Part shown: in pieces, positions 25,224 to 34,089 of the stretch
How positions within the stretch are numbered: the stretch's first letter is position 1
How the letters are laid out: every line of letters begins with the position of its first letter
Source: UBA7985 sp965661545
Lineage (GTDB): Bacteria; Pseudomonadota; Alphaproteobacteria; UBA7985
Direction: 5' to 3'
NCBI GenBank assembly: GCA_965661545.1
Contig: CBFIEF010000013.1
Location: forward strand, 1-64,000
Length of the DNA: 64,000 bases
The notes under the pieces: model-generated
Seen by the model: only the letters and a program-made list of their open reading frames with translations
Databases searched by the model: none
Told to the model about the DNA's origin: nothing
Position numbers and translations under genes: made by a program

Positions 25224-26146
25224 GCTTCTTGGGCCGCCTGATCCGCGTAAATCGAGATGAGCTGATCCAGCAGCGCCAGCGCGTCGGTCCGGCTGCGTTG
25301 GAACGCGTTTCGGCCAATGATAGAGCCAAAGCCCCCGCCCTTGGCAATGGCCGCAATTTCTGCGGCAACAGCCTCCGTTCCTTTGGCCTCTCCACCGGAG
25401 AAAATGACGATGCGGCGACCGTCAAAGGCCGACTGGATTACATGCGAAATCCGGTCTTCCAAGCGGCTCCAATCCTGCCCCTCATAGTGCTTTTTGGCCG
25501 CTTCTTGCTCAATGCGGGTTTTCGGGGGTTTCACCTTGATGATGTGTGCGCCCATGAGCGCGGCAATGTGCGCGGCGTAGGCGATGACGTCCAAGCTCGT
25601 CTCCCCTTCCCGGCTCAAACCACCACCACGCGGATAGCTCCACACCACCACGGCCAACCCGGCATCGCGGGCGTCCTTGGTCAAGGCACGCAGCTTTTCC
25701 TGCATATCGAATTGCTGTTCGGAGCCGGGATAGAGCGTGTAGCCCACCGCCACACAGCCCAGCCGCAGAGCATCTTCAACACTGCCTGTTACCGCCTGAT
25801 CAGCATTGAGGGCGTGACTGTTCGAGCTGTTCACCTTCAATATCGTCGGAATCTGTCCCGCAAACCGGCTCGCGCCTGCGGTCAGCAAACCAATGGGCGC
25901 GGCAAAGGCGTTCAAACCGGCGTCGATGGCCAACTGCCAGTGATAGAGCGGGTCATAGCCCACTGGATTGGGCGCGAAAGACCGCGCCGGGCCGTGCTCA
26001 AAACCTTGATCGACCGGCAAAATCAGCATCTTGCCGGTTCCGGCCAAGCGGCCATGATTGAGCATTTGAACCAGCTTGGCGCGGGTCCCCGGATTTTCGG
26101 CGTCGTAGTTTTCAAGAATGGCGGAAACAGCAGGACTGAGGCTCAC
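25220..26146 (-). CDS. fbaB: Class I (DhnA-type) fructose-bisphosphate aldolase
   Basis: From GTG 26146, which has AAAGGA 8 bases upstream, the protein has 308 residues. Motifs include GTGKMLILPVDQGFEHGPARSF, VGYTLYPGSEQQF, VVVWSYPRGGGL and AHIIKVKPPKT, in which the Lys is the expected Schiff-base residue, and FSGGEAKG. It splits fructose-1,6-bisphosphate to two triose phosphates without metal. In-frame codons extend to 26233, but family length supports the GTG. It precedes glpX with a 4-base overlap. Class I DhnA aldolases occur in many marine alphaproteobacteria in place of class II enzymes. Confidence 0.9.
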   Translation of the reverse strand: MSLSPAVSAILENYDAENPGTRAKLVQMLNHGRLAGTGKMLILPVDQGFEHGPARSFAPNPVGYDPLYHWQLAIDAGLNAFAAPIGLLTAGASRFAGQIPTILKVNSSNSHALNADQAVTGSVEDALRLGCVAVGYTLYPGSEQQFDMQEKLRALTKDARDAGLAVVVWSYPRGGGLSREGETSLDVIAYAAHIAALMGAHIIKVKPPKTRIEQEAAKKHYEGQDWSRLEDRISHVIQSAFDGRRIVIFSGGEAKGTEAVAAEIAAIAKGGGFGSIIGRNAFQRSRTDALALLDQLISIYADQAAQEA

Positions 26147-26309
26147 AACGGGGTTCCTTTGGGCAGGGAAAACATTGAGTCCTCCAAACCTAGGAGTACC
26201 GCGTCCCGCGACACCACCGCCCGCGGCGATCATTCAAGCGCATAACCGATCCCCACTGCAAATTCTGGAATCGAATTACACCCATCCGGAAAGCTTCTTG
26301 AACCAACCG

Positions 26310-27476
26310 TTACATGTAATCGTTTGCCGTCAGCTCTTCCTTGGGAATCAGATTGTGGAGGCCGAAATCCTCGATGTCCCGACAGCCGCACAGCGCCATC
26401 GTCACATCCATCTCTTTCTGGATGATCTCTAAGGCTTTGGTCACACCCGCTTGCCCCATCGCGCCCAGACCATAGAGAAAGGCCCGACCAATATAGGTGC
26501 CCTTGGCCCCCAGCGCCCGCGCCTTGAGCACGTCCTGGCCCGAGCGGATACCGCCGTCCATGTGAACCTCAATCTGGTCGCCAACAGCCTCAACAATCCC
26601 CGGCAGTTTCGCCAGCGCAGACCGCGCGCCGTCAAGCTGCCGCCCGCCGTGGTTAGAGACAATAATTGCGTCCGCACCGGTCTTAGCCGCCATCCGCGCA
26701 TCTTCTTCATCCAAGATGCCCTTGATGATCAGCTTGCGGTCCCAGCGCTCCTGGATCCACGCAATGTCGTCCCAGCTCAGGCTGGGATCGAACTGCGAGG
26801 CGGTCCATTTGGACAGCGAGGTCATGTCCTCGACCGTATCAACGTGGCCCTCAATGTTGCGAAAAGAGCGGCGCTTGGTGCCCAGCATCCCCAGCGACCA
26901 TCGCGGCTTCATCGCCATGTCGATCATGTTCCCAAGCGTCAGCTTTGGTGGCGCTGACAAGCCGTTGACCACGTCCTTGTGCCGCTGCCCCAAAATCTGC
27001 AAATCCATCGTCACAACCAGCGCCGAACACCCAGCGGCATGAGCGCGCTTGATCAAGCGTTCGATATAATCGCGATCCCGCATGAAATAGAGCTGAAACC
27101 AGAACGGCTTGGTGGTGTGCTCGGCCACGTCCTCAATCGAGCAAATCGACATGGTGGACAGGGTAAACGGCACGCCAAAAGCCTCTGCCGCCTTGGCCGC
27201 AAGGATTTCCCCGTCCGCGTGCTGCATCCCGGTCAGGCCTGTGGGTGCCAGTGCCACCGGCATTGCCACGTCTTCGCCCACCATAGTCGAGGCAAGGCTC
27301 CGCCCCTCCATATTCACCGCAATCCGCTGCCGCAGGCGCACCTTCTCGAAATCAGTGGTGTTTTCGCGGTAGGTCTGCTCGGTCCACGACCCGCTGTCAG
27401 CGTAATCGTAGAACATCTTCGGCACGCGCTGTTTGGCCAACAACCGCAAGTCTTCGATGGTCGTAATCACTGGCAT
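26310..27476 (-). CDS. lldD: FMN-dependent L-lactate dehydrogenase
   Basis: The 388-residue protein is an alpha-hydroxy-acid oxidase. It has PKMFYDYADSGSWTEQTYREN, MPVALAPTGLTGM, FWFQLYFMRDRDY, LIIKGIL (FMN Lys), the catalytic His in VSNHGGRQLDGA, and HMDGGIRSGQDV with GRAFLYGLGA. It oxidises L-lactate to pyruvate and passes electrons to the respiratory chain. The sequence resembles LldD more than glycolate or mandelate enzymes, but substrate cannot be fixed by motif. It stands alone, 163 bases from fba and 74 bases from the acetoacetate ligase gene on the same strand. Confidence 0.9.
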   Translation of the reverse strand: MPVITTIEDLRLLAKQRVPKMFYDYADSGSWTEQTYRENTTDFEKVRLRQRIAVNMEGRSLASTMVGEDVAMPVALAPTGLTGMQHADGEILAAKAAEAFGVPFTLSTMSICSIEDVAEHTTKPFWFQLYFMRDRDYIERLIKRAHAAGCSALVVTMDLQILGQRHKDVVNGLSAPPKLTLGNMIDMAMKPRWSLGMLGTKRRSFRNIEGHVDTVEDMTSLSKWTASQFDPSLSWDDIAWIQERWDRKLIIKGILDEEDARMAAKTGADAIIVSNHGGRQLDGARSALAKLPGIVEAVGDQIEVHMDGGIRSGQDVLKARALGAKGTYIGRAFLYGLGAMGQAGVTKALEIIQKEMDVTMALCGCRDIEDFGLHNLIPKEELTANDYM

Positions 27477-27550
27477 GGCTTGCTCTCACTTCCTCAAACG
27501 CTACTGGGCCGGGCTGTTCAGGCGGGGTCTAGGGGCAACGCTTGCGCGCT

Positions 27551-29515
27551 TTAGTCCTCCTGAAGATCCGGGATCCCTTGGAAATTGTCCAGTGCCTCGG
27601 CATTAGCAAGCGCTTCGACGTTCTTGACCTCTTCGCCCATCACAACCGAGCGCACCGCCAATTCGACAATCTTGCCAGAGCGGGTGCGCGGAATATCCGC
27701 GACTTCGATGATTTTTGCCGGAACATGACGGGGTGAAGCACCGTGCCGGATCTGCACCTTGATTTTCTCTCGCAAGCCATCGGTCAGGGCTTGGCCGTCC
27801 TGCATCACGACAAACAGAACCACGCGGGTATCCCCCGCCCAAGGCTGGCCGATGACGATGCTTTCCTTGATCTGCGGTAGGGTTTCCACCTGCCGATAAA
27901 TCTCCGCCGTGCCAATCCGCACACCGCTCGGGTTGAGCGTCGCATCAGAGCGCCCGTGGATGATGTAGCCGTGGTTTTCCGTCTGCTCGATAAAGTCACC
28001 GTGCGTCCACACGTTCGGAAACCGCTCGTAATAAGCCTTGAAGTAGCGGCTGCCGTCGTCATCGCCGAAAAAGCCCAGCGGCATGGACGGGAACGGCTTG
28101 GCACACACCAACTCTCCACGCCCTTCGCGCATGGGTTCGCCGTCGTCATCATAAACCTGAAGATCCATGCCAATCCCCGGCACTTGCAGCTCCCCGCGAT
28201 AAACCGGTAGCGTCGGCGCACCAGACACAAAGCACCCAAGCAAGTCCGTCCCGCCAGAGCAAGACATGACGTGCACGTCACTTTTGACGTGCTCATAGAG
28301 GTAATCAAAGCTCTCGTGGACCAGCGTTGAACCCGTTGTCGCAATCAGCCGCATGTCCTCAAAGCTGCCCACAGTGGTTGGGCGCACTTCCTGCTTGTTC
28401 AGGGCATCGACGTACTTGGCCGACAGCCCCATGCTGTTGATCCCGTGCTCCTCCGCAAACCGCCACAGCACCAGCGGATCAGGCGCAAAGGGCGAGCCAT
28501 CATAGAGCATGACGGTTGCGCCTGTTTGCAGACCCGTGATCAACCAGTTCCACATCATCCACCCGCACGTGGTGAAGAAGAACGTGCGGTCGTCGGGCCG
28601 CGTGTTGTTGTGCAAAAGGTGCTCGGTCAGCTGCTTGAGCAGCACCCCGCCCTGCCCGTGTTCGATGCACTTGGGCTTTCCCGTCGTACCGGACGAGAAC
28701 ATGATGACCATCGGCGCGTTAAAGTTCATCTGCTTGAAGGTCGGCGTGGTCGCCTCCCCATGCCGCGCCAAAGCCGTATCCAGGCGCTCGGTTCCCGTCA
28801 GTGGGCCCGTGTCGGCATCCTCATCCGCGAAGCCCAGCATAAAGCTGGCTTCCACCGACGGCAAAGCAGCCAGCACTTCGGCAAACTTATCCCGCGTGTC
28901 AAAGGTCTTGCCGGTGTAAAAATAACCGTCACAGACGACCAGAACCTTTGGCTCGGTTTGCGAGAAACGGTCGAGAATACCGTTGACCCCAAAGTCTGGC
29001 GAGCACGAGGACCACACCGCACCAATAGCGTTCGCTGCCATGGCAACCACAATCGACGTGGGACAGTTGGGGAGCACAAAGCCCACCCGGTCGCCTTCTT
29101 TCACGCCGGCTTCCAGCAGCAAAGCCTGCATCCGGCCCACGCGGGCGATCAGATCGCGCCACGTGACCTTCTCGGACTTGCGGTCTTCGGCCTGAAAAAT
29201 CAGGGCAAGATCGTCGCTGTCCGCTCGCTCTGCGGGACGCAATAAATTTTCAGCAAACGACAGGGTGCCGTCGGGGAAATATCGCGCGCCGGGCATTTTG
29301 TCGCCATCGACCAAGACGCGCTCACCCTGCTCACCAATGACGCCAGCGAAGTCCCAAAAACCTTGCCAAAACCGTAGGTTATCGTGAACCGAAAAATCGT
29401 GCAGGTCCCAGAATGATCGACAGTCCCGATCAAAACGATCGTTGATATACGCTTGAAACTTAGTCAAGTTCGCGGAAGCAATCTGTTCGTCGCTCGGCTG
29501 CCACAGCAAAGTCAT
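27551..29515 (-). CDS. aacS: Acetoacetate-CoA ligase
   Basis: The 654-residue protein is an ANL-family adenylate-forming enzyme with the N-terminal acyl-CoA-synthetase cap (NLTKFQAYINDRFDRDCRSFWDLHDFSV). The P-loop is VIMFSSGTTGKPKCIEHG, A8 hinge SDATLNPSGVRIGTAEIYR, and the C-terminal catalytic Lys is in RTRSGKIVEL. The W-x-x-x-TGLQTGATV segment and overall length suit acetoacetyl-CoA synthetase, which activates acetoacetate for ketone-body or polyhydroxybutyrate recycling. AAGGAAACC lies 8-10 bases before the ATG. It is divergent from the gamma-glutamyltransferase gene (60-base gap). Confidence 0.9.
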   Translation of the reverse strand: MTLLWQPSDEQIASANLTKFQAYINDRFDRDCRSFWDLHDFSVHDNLRFWQGFWDFAGVIGEQGERVLVDGDKMPGARYFPDGTLSFAENLLRPAERADSDDLALIFQAEDRKSEKVTWRDLIARVGRMQALLLEAGVKEGDRVGFVLPNCPTSIVVAMAANAIGAVWSSCSPDFGVNGILDRFSQTEPKVLVVCDGYFYTGKTFDTRDKFAEVLAALPSVEASFMLGFADEDADTGPLTGTERLDTALARHGEATTPTFKQMNFNAPMVIMFSSGTTGKPKCIEHGQGGVLLKQLTEHLLHNNTRPDDRTFFFTTCGWMMWNWLITGLQTGATVMLYDGSPFAPDPLVLWRFAEEHGINSMGLSAKYVDALNKQEVRPTTVGSFEDMRLIATTGSTLVHESFDYLYEHVKSDVHVMSCSGGTDLLGCFVSGAPTLPVYRGELQVPGIGMDLQVYDDDGEPMREGRGELVCAKPFPSMPLGFFGDDDGSRYFKAYYERFPNVWTHGDFIEQTENHGYIIHGRSDATLNPSGVRIGTAEIYRQVETLPQIKESIVIGQPWAGDTRVVLFVVMQDGQALTDGLREKIKVQIRHGASPRHVPAKIIEVADIPRTRSGKIVELAVRSVVMGEEVKNVEALANAEALDNFQGIPDLQED

Positions 29516-29575
29516 CAGGCGGTTTCCTTATTCCAGTCTCTCGTGCGTTCAACCCGTCAGTACAAGGCACCCCCC

Positions 29576-31177
29576 ATGCGCAATTTTGAACTTCCCGGTC
29601 GTTCCACAGTTATGGCGGAAAAAGGCGCGATTGCAACGTCTCATCCGCTTGCATCGAGTGCTGCGCTGCAGGTTCTGCAGGACGGCGGCAATGCCGTCGA
29701 TGCCGCGGTTACTGCCGTTCTTGTGCTGTGCGTGGTTGAACCGCAATCCGTGGGCATTGGCGGAGATATGTTTGCGCTCTATGCCCAAGGCGGTAAGCGA
29801 CCTGTTATGGGCTTGAACGCCTCGGGCCGCTCACCCCAAGCGGCGACATTTGACGCCATCAGCGCCGCATTCCCCGGTGCGCAAAAGCCCACGCGCAACC
29901 ACCCGCACGCCGTGACAATTCCCGGTGCTGTTGACGGCTACCTGACCCTGCTGGAGCGCTTCGGCAGCTGGGGCATCGACCGCGTGATCGAGCCAGCGCT
30001 GCGCTATGCCGAAGAAGGGTTCCCCGTCTACGACCGCGTACGCAGTGACTGGCGGCGCGAAGTTGGCCTGATCCAGCAAGACAGTGACGCTGCTGCCATG
30101 CTGCTCCACGGCGGCAGTCTGCCCGCCTTGGGCGCACGAATGGCCTTTCCAGCGCTGGCGAAAACACTGGCTGAAATCGGCAAGAAAGGCCGCGCGGGGT
30201 TCTATGACGGCTGGGTGCTGGACGACATGCTGACCAAGCTGCAAAGCTTAGGCGGCCTGCATCAGGCCAGCGACTTCACCGCCACAGAAAGCACGTGGGT
30301 CGATCCGATCAGCACAGACTTCCGCGGCTACCAGCTCTGGGAAATCCCGCCCAATGGTCAGGGTCTGGTCGCGTTGGAAATCCTGCAGATCCTACAGCGG
30401 CTTGAACACGCGCCGGGCGCGCTGTCGCTCGAACGTTTCCACCAGCAGATTGAAGCCTCGCATCTGGGCTACGCCGACCGCGATGCCTTTTTCGCCGACC
30501 TTGAGCACATGCCCTCCAGCGTGGAAGCCGTTCTTGACCCGGCTCGCATGGACGCTCAAGCCGCCAAAATCTCCGCAGAAGGCACCCTGTCGCCCGTGCC
30601 CGTCCCCGACTACCCCGGCCACAGCGATACGGTGTACCTGACCGTGGTCGATAAGGACCGCAACGCGATCAGCTTGATCTCATCGGTCTACGACAGCTTC
30701 GGCTCCACGCTCACCGCCCCGCAATCAGGCGTGGTGTTCCAAAACCGCGGCTGCAGCTTTCGCGTGGACGCGCGCGACCACCCCAACGCCTACGGCCCTT
30801 CCAAGCGGCCCATGCACACCATCATTCCGGCGATGCTGACCAAGGGCGATGCGGTGCAGATGTCCTTCGGCGTCATGGGGGCGGACTACCAGCCTCAGGG
30901 CCAAGCCCACGTGCTGACCTCGATGATTGACTATGGGCTGGATATTCAAGCCGCTCTGGACCTGCCGCGCGTGCATTCTTCGCCAAAGACAGGCCGGGTC
31001 CAGGTCGAAGCGGGCGTACCCGCTATGGTGCGCCAGGGCTTGATCGATCTGGGCCACCGCTTGGAAATCCCAGACAAAGCCATCGGCGGAGGCCAGGGCA
31101 TCTGGCTGCACGCTGACACCGGCTTCCTTTCCGCCGGTTCAGACCCCCGCAAAGACGGTCAAGCGGTGGGGTTCTAA
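29576..31177 (+). CDS. Gamma-glutamyltransferase family protein (no signal peptide)
   Basis: From ATG 29576 the protein has 533 residues. It matches the GGT fold: KGAIATSHPLASSAALQVLQDGGNAVDAAVTAVLVLCVVEPQSVGIGGDMFAL, SGRSP and, at the cleavage site, PGHSDTVYLTVVDKDRNAISLISSVYDSFGS, in which the Thr after HSD is the expected autocleavage nucleophile. Later come KRPMHTIIPAM and GGGQGIWL. No signal peptide is evident, so it may be cytosolic, as for YwrD-like members. Known activities are glutathione or gamma-glutamyl amide hydrolysis and, in some members, acylase reactions. It converges with folK with a 4-base overlap. The start is set by family alignment; the ribosome site is weak. Confidence 0.85.
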   Translation: MRNFELPGRSTVMAEKGAIATSHPLASSAALQVLQDGGNAVDAAVTAVLVLCVVEPQSVGIGGDMFALYAQGGKRPVMGLNASGRSPQAATFDAISAAFPGAQKPTRNHPHAVTIPGAVDGYLTLLERFGSWGIDRVIEPALRYAEEGFPVYDRVRSDWRREVGLIQQDSDAAAMLLHGGSLPALGARMAFPALAKTLAEIGKKGRAGFYDGWVLDDMLTKLQSLGGLHQASDFTATESTWVDPISTDFRGYQLWEIPPNGQGLVALEILQILQRLEHAPGALSLERFHQQIEASHLGYADRDAFFADLEHMPSSVEAVLDPARMDAQAAKISAEGTLSPVPVPDYPGHSDTVYLTVVDKDRNAISLISSVYDSFGSTLTAPQSGVVFQNRGCSFRVDARDHPNAYGPSKRPMHTIIPAMLTKGDAVQMSFGVMGADYQPQGQAHVLTSMIDYGLDIQAALDLPRVHSSPKTGRVQVEAGVPAMVRQGLIDLGHRLEIPDKAIGGGQGIWLHADTGFLSAGSDPRKDGQAVGF

Positions 31178-31608
31178 GCGGGCTGAACGGGCAAGGTCAG
31201 CGGGGCGCGAATGGTGGCGAGCGGCACCATCACAAAATCCCGCTCGAACATACGTGGGTGCGGTAGGATCGGCGGGCCAACCGGGTCAGAGTGATCGCCA
31301 CAGACCAGCAAGTCGAGATCGAGGATCCGCGCGGCGTTCCGGACGCTCCGAACGCGGCCAAAATCGGCCTCAATAGCGTGCAAATCGGCCAGCAATTCAG
31401 CCGGTTGCCGCTGCGACTCGATTTCACAAATCGCGTTCTGATACCACGGCTGATCGGAGATCGGCACAGGCTCCGTGCTCAGGAAATGAGAGACTCGAAC
31501 CAATCGACCTACTTTTGCGTGTATTTCCCGCAAAGCCACACGCAGAACTGCTTCTGGTGCCCCAATTTCGGGATGAGGAAGGTTGCTTCCTAGTCCAATT
31601 AAGATCAT
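31174..31608 (-). CDS. folK: 2-amino-4-hydroxy-6-hydroxymethyldihydropteridine diphosphokinase
   Basis: From ATG 31608 (AGGA 8 bases upstream) the protein has 144 residues. It shows ILIGLGSNL at the start, the PWYQNAICEIES segment and the ATP/pterin-binding RSVRNAARILDLDLLVCG with LPHPRMFERDFVMVPLA. It pyrophosphorylates hydroxymethyl-dihydropterin in folate synthesis. It is divergent from the NYN-domain gene, an arrangement that is common in alphaproteobacteria. The end overlaps the gamma-glutamyltransferase gene by 4 bases. Confidence 0.92.
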   Translation of the reverse strand: MILIGLGSNLPHPEIGAPEAVLRVALREIHAKVGRLVRVSHFLSTEPVPISDQPWYQNAICEIESQRQPAELLADLHAIEADFGRVRSVRNAARILDLDLLVCGDHSDPVGPPILPHPRMFERDFVMVPLATIRAPLTLPVQPA

Positions 31609-31793
31609 GCGCCCGTCCTGTGGATAACCAAAGTTGCAAACCGGAAGCGGGTGTACCATCCTCAGACCCGAACGAGCAAAACTAAAAAGTTGCCCTATCG
31701 TCTGCGGAAGCTATTACCGCGGTCGCTTATTTTTAGCGCCTAGGCATTTTACGCCACCGCTTCGATGGGACATTTAAAAGCAAGGCGGATTTT

Positions 31794-32408
31794 ATGAGCA
31801 ACTTGCGTTTCTACCCGCAAGAAAAGATAGCCCTCTTCATCGACGGCTCCAACCTCTACGCGACGGCACGAGCCCTGGGCTTTGACATCGACTACAAGTC
31901 GCTGCTGGGCATGTTCCAGAAGCAGGCAATGATGGTGCGCGCGTTCTACTACACGGCTTTGCTGGACGATCAGGAGTATTCCCCGATCCGGCCTTTGGTC
32001 GATTGGCTGGACTACAACGGCTACACCATCGTCACCAAGCCAACCAAGGAATTCACCGACGCCACCGGTCGGCGCAAGATCAAAGGCAACATGGACATTG
32101 AACTGGCTATTGATGTCATGGAAATGTCCGACCGCCTGGACCACATCGTCCTGTTCTCCGGCGACGGCGACTTCCGCCGCTTGGTGGAGGCGGTGCAGCG
32201 CAAAGGCGTGCGGGTCACCGTGATCTCGACCATCAAGTCATCTCCACCGATGATTGCGGACGAGCTGCGGCGTCAGGCTGACAGCTTTGTCGAACTGACT
32301 GAAATTCAGGAGTACATCTCCCGCCCTGTGTCCCAGCGCAACACGCGCCAGCCGACCGACGGTATGGATCCAGACAGCGAGATGGCACCGATCATCGACG
32401 AAGATTAA
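31794..32408 (+). CDS. NYN-domain (LabA/DUF88) putative ribonuclease
   Basis: The 204-residue protein carries the NYN/PIN-like fold: EKIALFIDGSNLYATARALG with the first Asp, KIKGNMDIELAIDVMEM with further acidic residues, and HIVLFSGDGDFRRLVEAVQRKGVRVTVIS. The acidic set suits a metal-dependent RNase; activity has been shown in a few family members only. The C-terminal 30 residues are acidic and disordered. The ATG follows AAGGCGGA. It is divergent from folK over a 185-base gap and ends at a strong terminator. Confidence 0.88.
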   Translation: MSNLRFYPQEKIALFIDGSNLYATARALGFDIDYKSLLGMFQKQAMMVRAFYYTALLDDQEYSPIRPLVDWLDYNGYTIVTKPTKEFTDATGRRKIKGNMDIELAIDVMEMSDRLDHIVLFSGDGDFRRLVEAVQRKGVRVTVISTIKSSPPMIADELRRQADSFVELTEIQEYISRPVSQRNTRQPTDGMDPDSEMAPIIDED

Positions 32409-32432
32409 ACACAAGCGCCCGCGCCCAAAAAC

Positions 32433-32463
32433 AAAGCCCCGCCGGATCACCGCGCGGGGCTTT
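32433..32463 (+). terminator. Intrinsic terminator after the NYN gene
   Basis: Perfect 10-base arms AAAGCCCCGC and GCGGGGCTTT, an 11-base loop and a downstream T-run. Confidence 0.9.
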
Positions 32464-32527
32464 TTTTGTGCTTTAGCACTGAGGTTCAGCTTGACTGAAC
32501 CTCTGCCACGTGGCGAACGGCAGGTGA

Positions 32528-32581
32528 GGCCCGTCAAGGCTGCGCAGCACCGGCCACAGGCCGGCTTGGCCTTGACGGGCC
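32528..32581. repeat. Nested inverted repeat, 13-base arms
   Basis: GGCCCGTCAAGGC (32528-32540) and GCCTTGACGGGCC (32569-32581) are perfect arms; inside lies CCGGCC-ACA-GGCCGG (32550-32564). Confidence 0.85.
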
Positions 32582-32613
32582 GAGGGGTGCAACCCCTAAG
32601 CCAAAGGAACGAC

Positions 32614-32660
32614 GGAGGCGAAAGCCGACCGGCGACAAAGTCGACGATCAACGTGCGCGA
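32614..32660 (+). repeat. Dispersed intergenic repeat copy
   Basis: GGAGGCGAAAGCCGACCGGC is followed by GACAAAGTCGACGATCAACG and TGCGCG. It shares GGAGGCG..AGCCGACCGGCG and a GTCG/GACGA core with the copies at 61398 and 61482. Confidence 0.7.
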
Positions 32661-32740
32661 CGCTTGCCCGCAACGCGAAGCGTTAAGGGCAAGTCGGCGC
32701 CACCAGATGCGCCTCAATCAAAATTGAAGACGCAGCCTGC

Positions 32741-33949
32741 TTAACGTCCCTGCTTACGAAGTTCCATCTTCGCAATGGATTCCAGATGCACTTCATCGGG
32801 CCCATCAGCCAGTCGCAACGTCCGCAAGTGTGCGTAGCCCTCAGCAACGTTGAAGTCTTGGCTGACACCGCCGCCGCCGTGCACTTGGATGGCAAAGTCC
32901 ATAACCCGCTGGGCCATGCGCGGTGCCGCAACTTTGATCATCGCGATTTCCTTGCGCGCGGCCTTATTGCCAACCGCATCCATCTTCGCTGCCGCATGCA
33001 GGGTCAGCAGGCGAGACTGATCGATGTCGATCCGCATCTCGGCCAGCTTTTCCCGGAATGAACCCTTCTCTGCGATCGCAGAGCCAAAGTTCACCCGCTG
33101 CTTTGCACGATTTACCGTGTCCTCAAACGCCCGCTCAGCCCGGCCAATGGTTCGCATGCAGTGGTGAATGCGGCCAGGGCCGAGGCGGCCTTGGGCGATC
33201 TCAAAACCACGGCCTTCGCCAAGCAGAATATTCGACGCCGGTACGCGCACGTTCTCGAACACCATTTCCGCGTGACCGTGTGGTGCGTCGTCGTAACCGA
33301 ACACGTGCAGCGCCCGCTTAACCGTGACACCCGGTGCATCGCGTGGCACCAAAATCATCGACTGCTGTTGGTGACGTTCTGCGGTCGGATCGGTCTTGCC
33401 CATAAAGATGAAGACCTGACAGCGCGGGTCTGGCGCGCCAGAGGTCCACCACTTGCGGCCATTGATGACGTACTCGTCCCCATCCCGGCGGATCTCAGAT
33501 TGAATGTTGGTCGCGTCTGAAGACGCAACATCCGGCTCCGTCATCGCAAAGGCCGAGCGGATTTCACCGGCCAGCAAAGGCTTGAGCCAACGTTCCTGAT
33601 GTTCGGGCTTACCGTAGCGCACCAGAACTTCCATGTTGCCGGTGTCCGGTGCGGAGCAGTTGCACGCTTCCGGAGCCAAATGGGAACGGCCCATTTCCTC
33701 GCACAGATGCGCGTACTCAAAGTTGCTCAGGCCAGCACCGAATTCACTTTCCGGCAGCCACAAGTTCCAAAGGCCCCGTTTGCGGGCTTCGGCTTTGAGA
33801 TCCTCCATGATGGGCGGCGTAACCCAGCGGTCTGCCTGGGCCGCGTGCTGCTCGTGGAATACGCTTTCAGCCGGGTAAATCACTTCCTCCATGAAAGCCT
33901 GTAAACGCTCGCGCAGATCCTTGGCCTTGTCAGACAGTTCCATCAGCAT
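32741..33949 (-). CDS. Acyl-CoA dehydrogenase, ACAD10/11-like
   Basis: The 402-residue flavoenzyme has AFAMTEPDVASSDATNIQ (FAD-binding), WWTSGAPDPRCQ, and FAIQVHGGGGVSQDFNVAEGYAHLRTLRLADGPDEVHLESIA. The C-terminal segment lacks the Y-E-G-T catalytic Glu of short-chain enzymes, and the base is probably the Asp/Glu in ADGPDEVH, as in ACAD10/11-like dehydrogenases. It would oxidise an acyl-CoA of unknown chain. The ATG follows AGGAGGAG. mmsB-mmsA lie upstream on the same strand, separated by 140 bases, and could supply branched-chain acyl-CoA work. Confidence 0.88.
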   Translation of the reverse strand: MLMELSDKAKDLRERLQAFMEEVIYPAESVFHEQHAAQADRWVTPPIMEDLKAEARKRGLWNLWLPESEFGAGLSNFEYAHLCEEMGRSHLAPEACNCSAPDTGNMEVLVRYGKPEHQERWLKPLLAGEIRSAFAMTEPDVASSDATNIQSEIRRDGDEYVINGRKWWTSGAPDPRCQVFIFMGKTDPTAERHQQQSMILVPRDAPGVTVKRALHVFGYDDAPHGHAEMVFENVRVPASNILLGEGRGFEIAQGRLGPGRIHHCMRTIGRAERAFEDTVNRAKQRVNFGSAIAEKGSFREKLAEMRIDIDQSRLLTLHAAAKMDAVGNKAARKEIAMIKVAAPRMAQRVMDFAIQVHGGGGVSQDFNVAEGYAHLRTLRLADGPDEVHLESIAKMELRKQGR

Positions 33950-34089
33950 GGCGGTCTCCTCCTCTAATCCCTAAATGCTGCATGCAGACTGACAAAGCCC
34001 GCGCCCTTAAGCAATGCGCTTCTTTGTTCCAATCAGCCACGGTTAGTGCAGATGACCAACCCACAAGGCCCAACCCAAAGGCGCTGGCC

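Larger units (their letters stand above)
32464..32740. other. Structured non-coding region between two convergent genes
   Basis: No coding potential was seen in this 277-base stretch. It holds a long nested hairpin (32528-32581), an AGGGGTGCAACCCCT hairpin (32583-32597), a copy of a dispersed repeat (32614-32660) and a CTTGCCC/GGGCAAG pair (about 32663-32692). Convergent genes on both sides mean none of it needs to be promoter. Confidence 0.6.

Noticed and set aside
25229..26245. 338-codon plus-strand frame
   Set aside because: Antisense to the whole fructose-bisphosphate aldolase gene.
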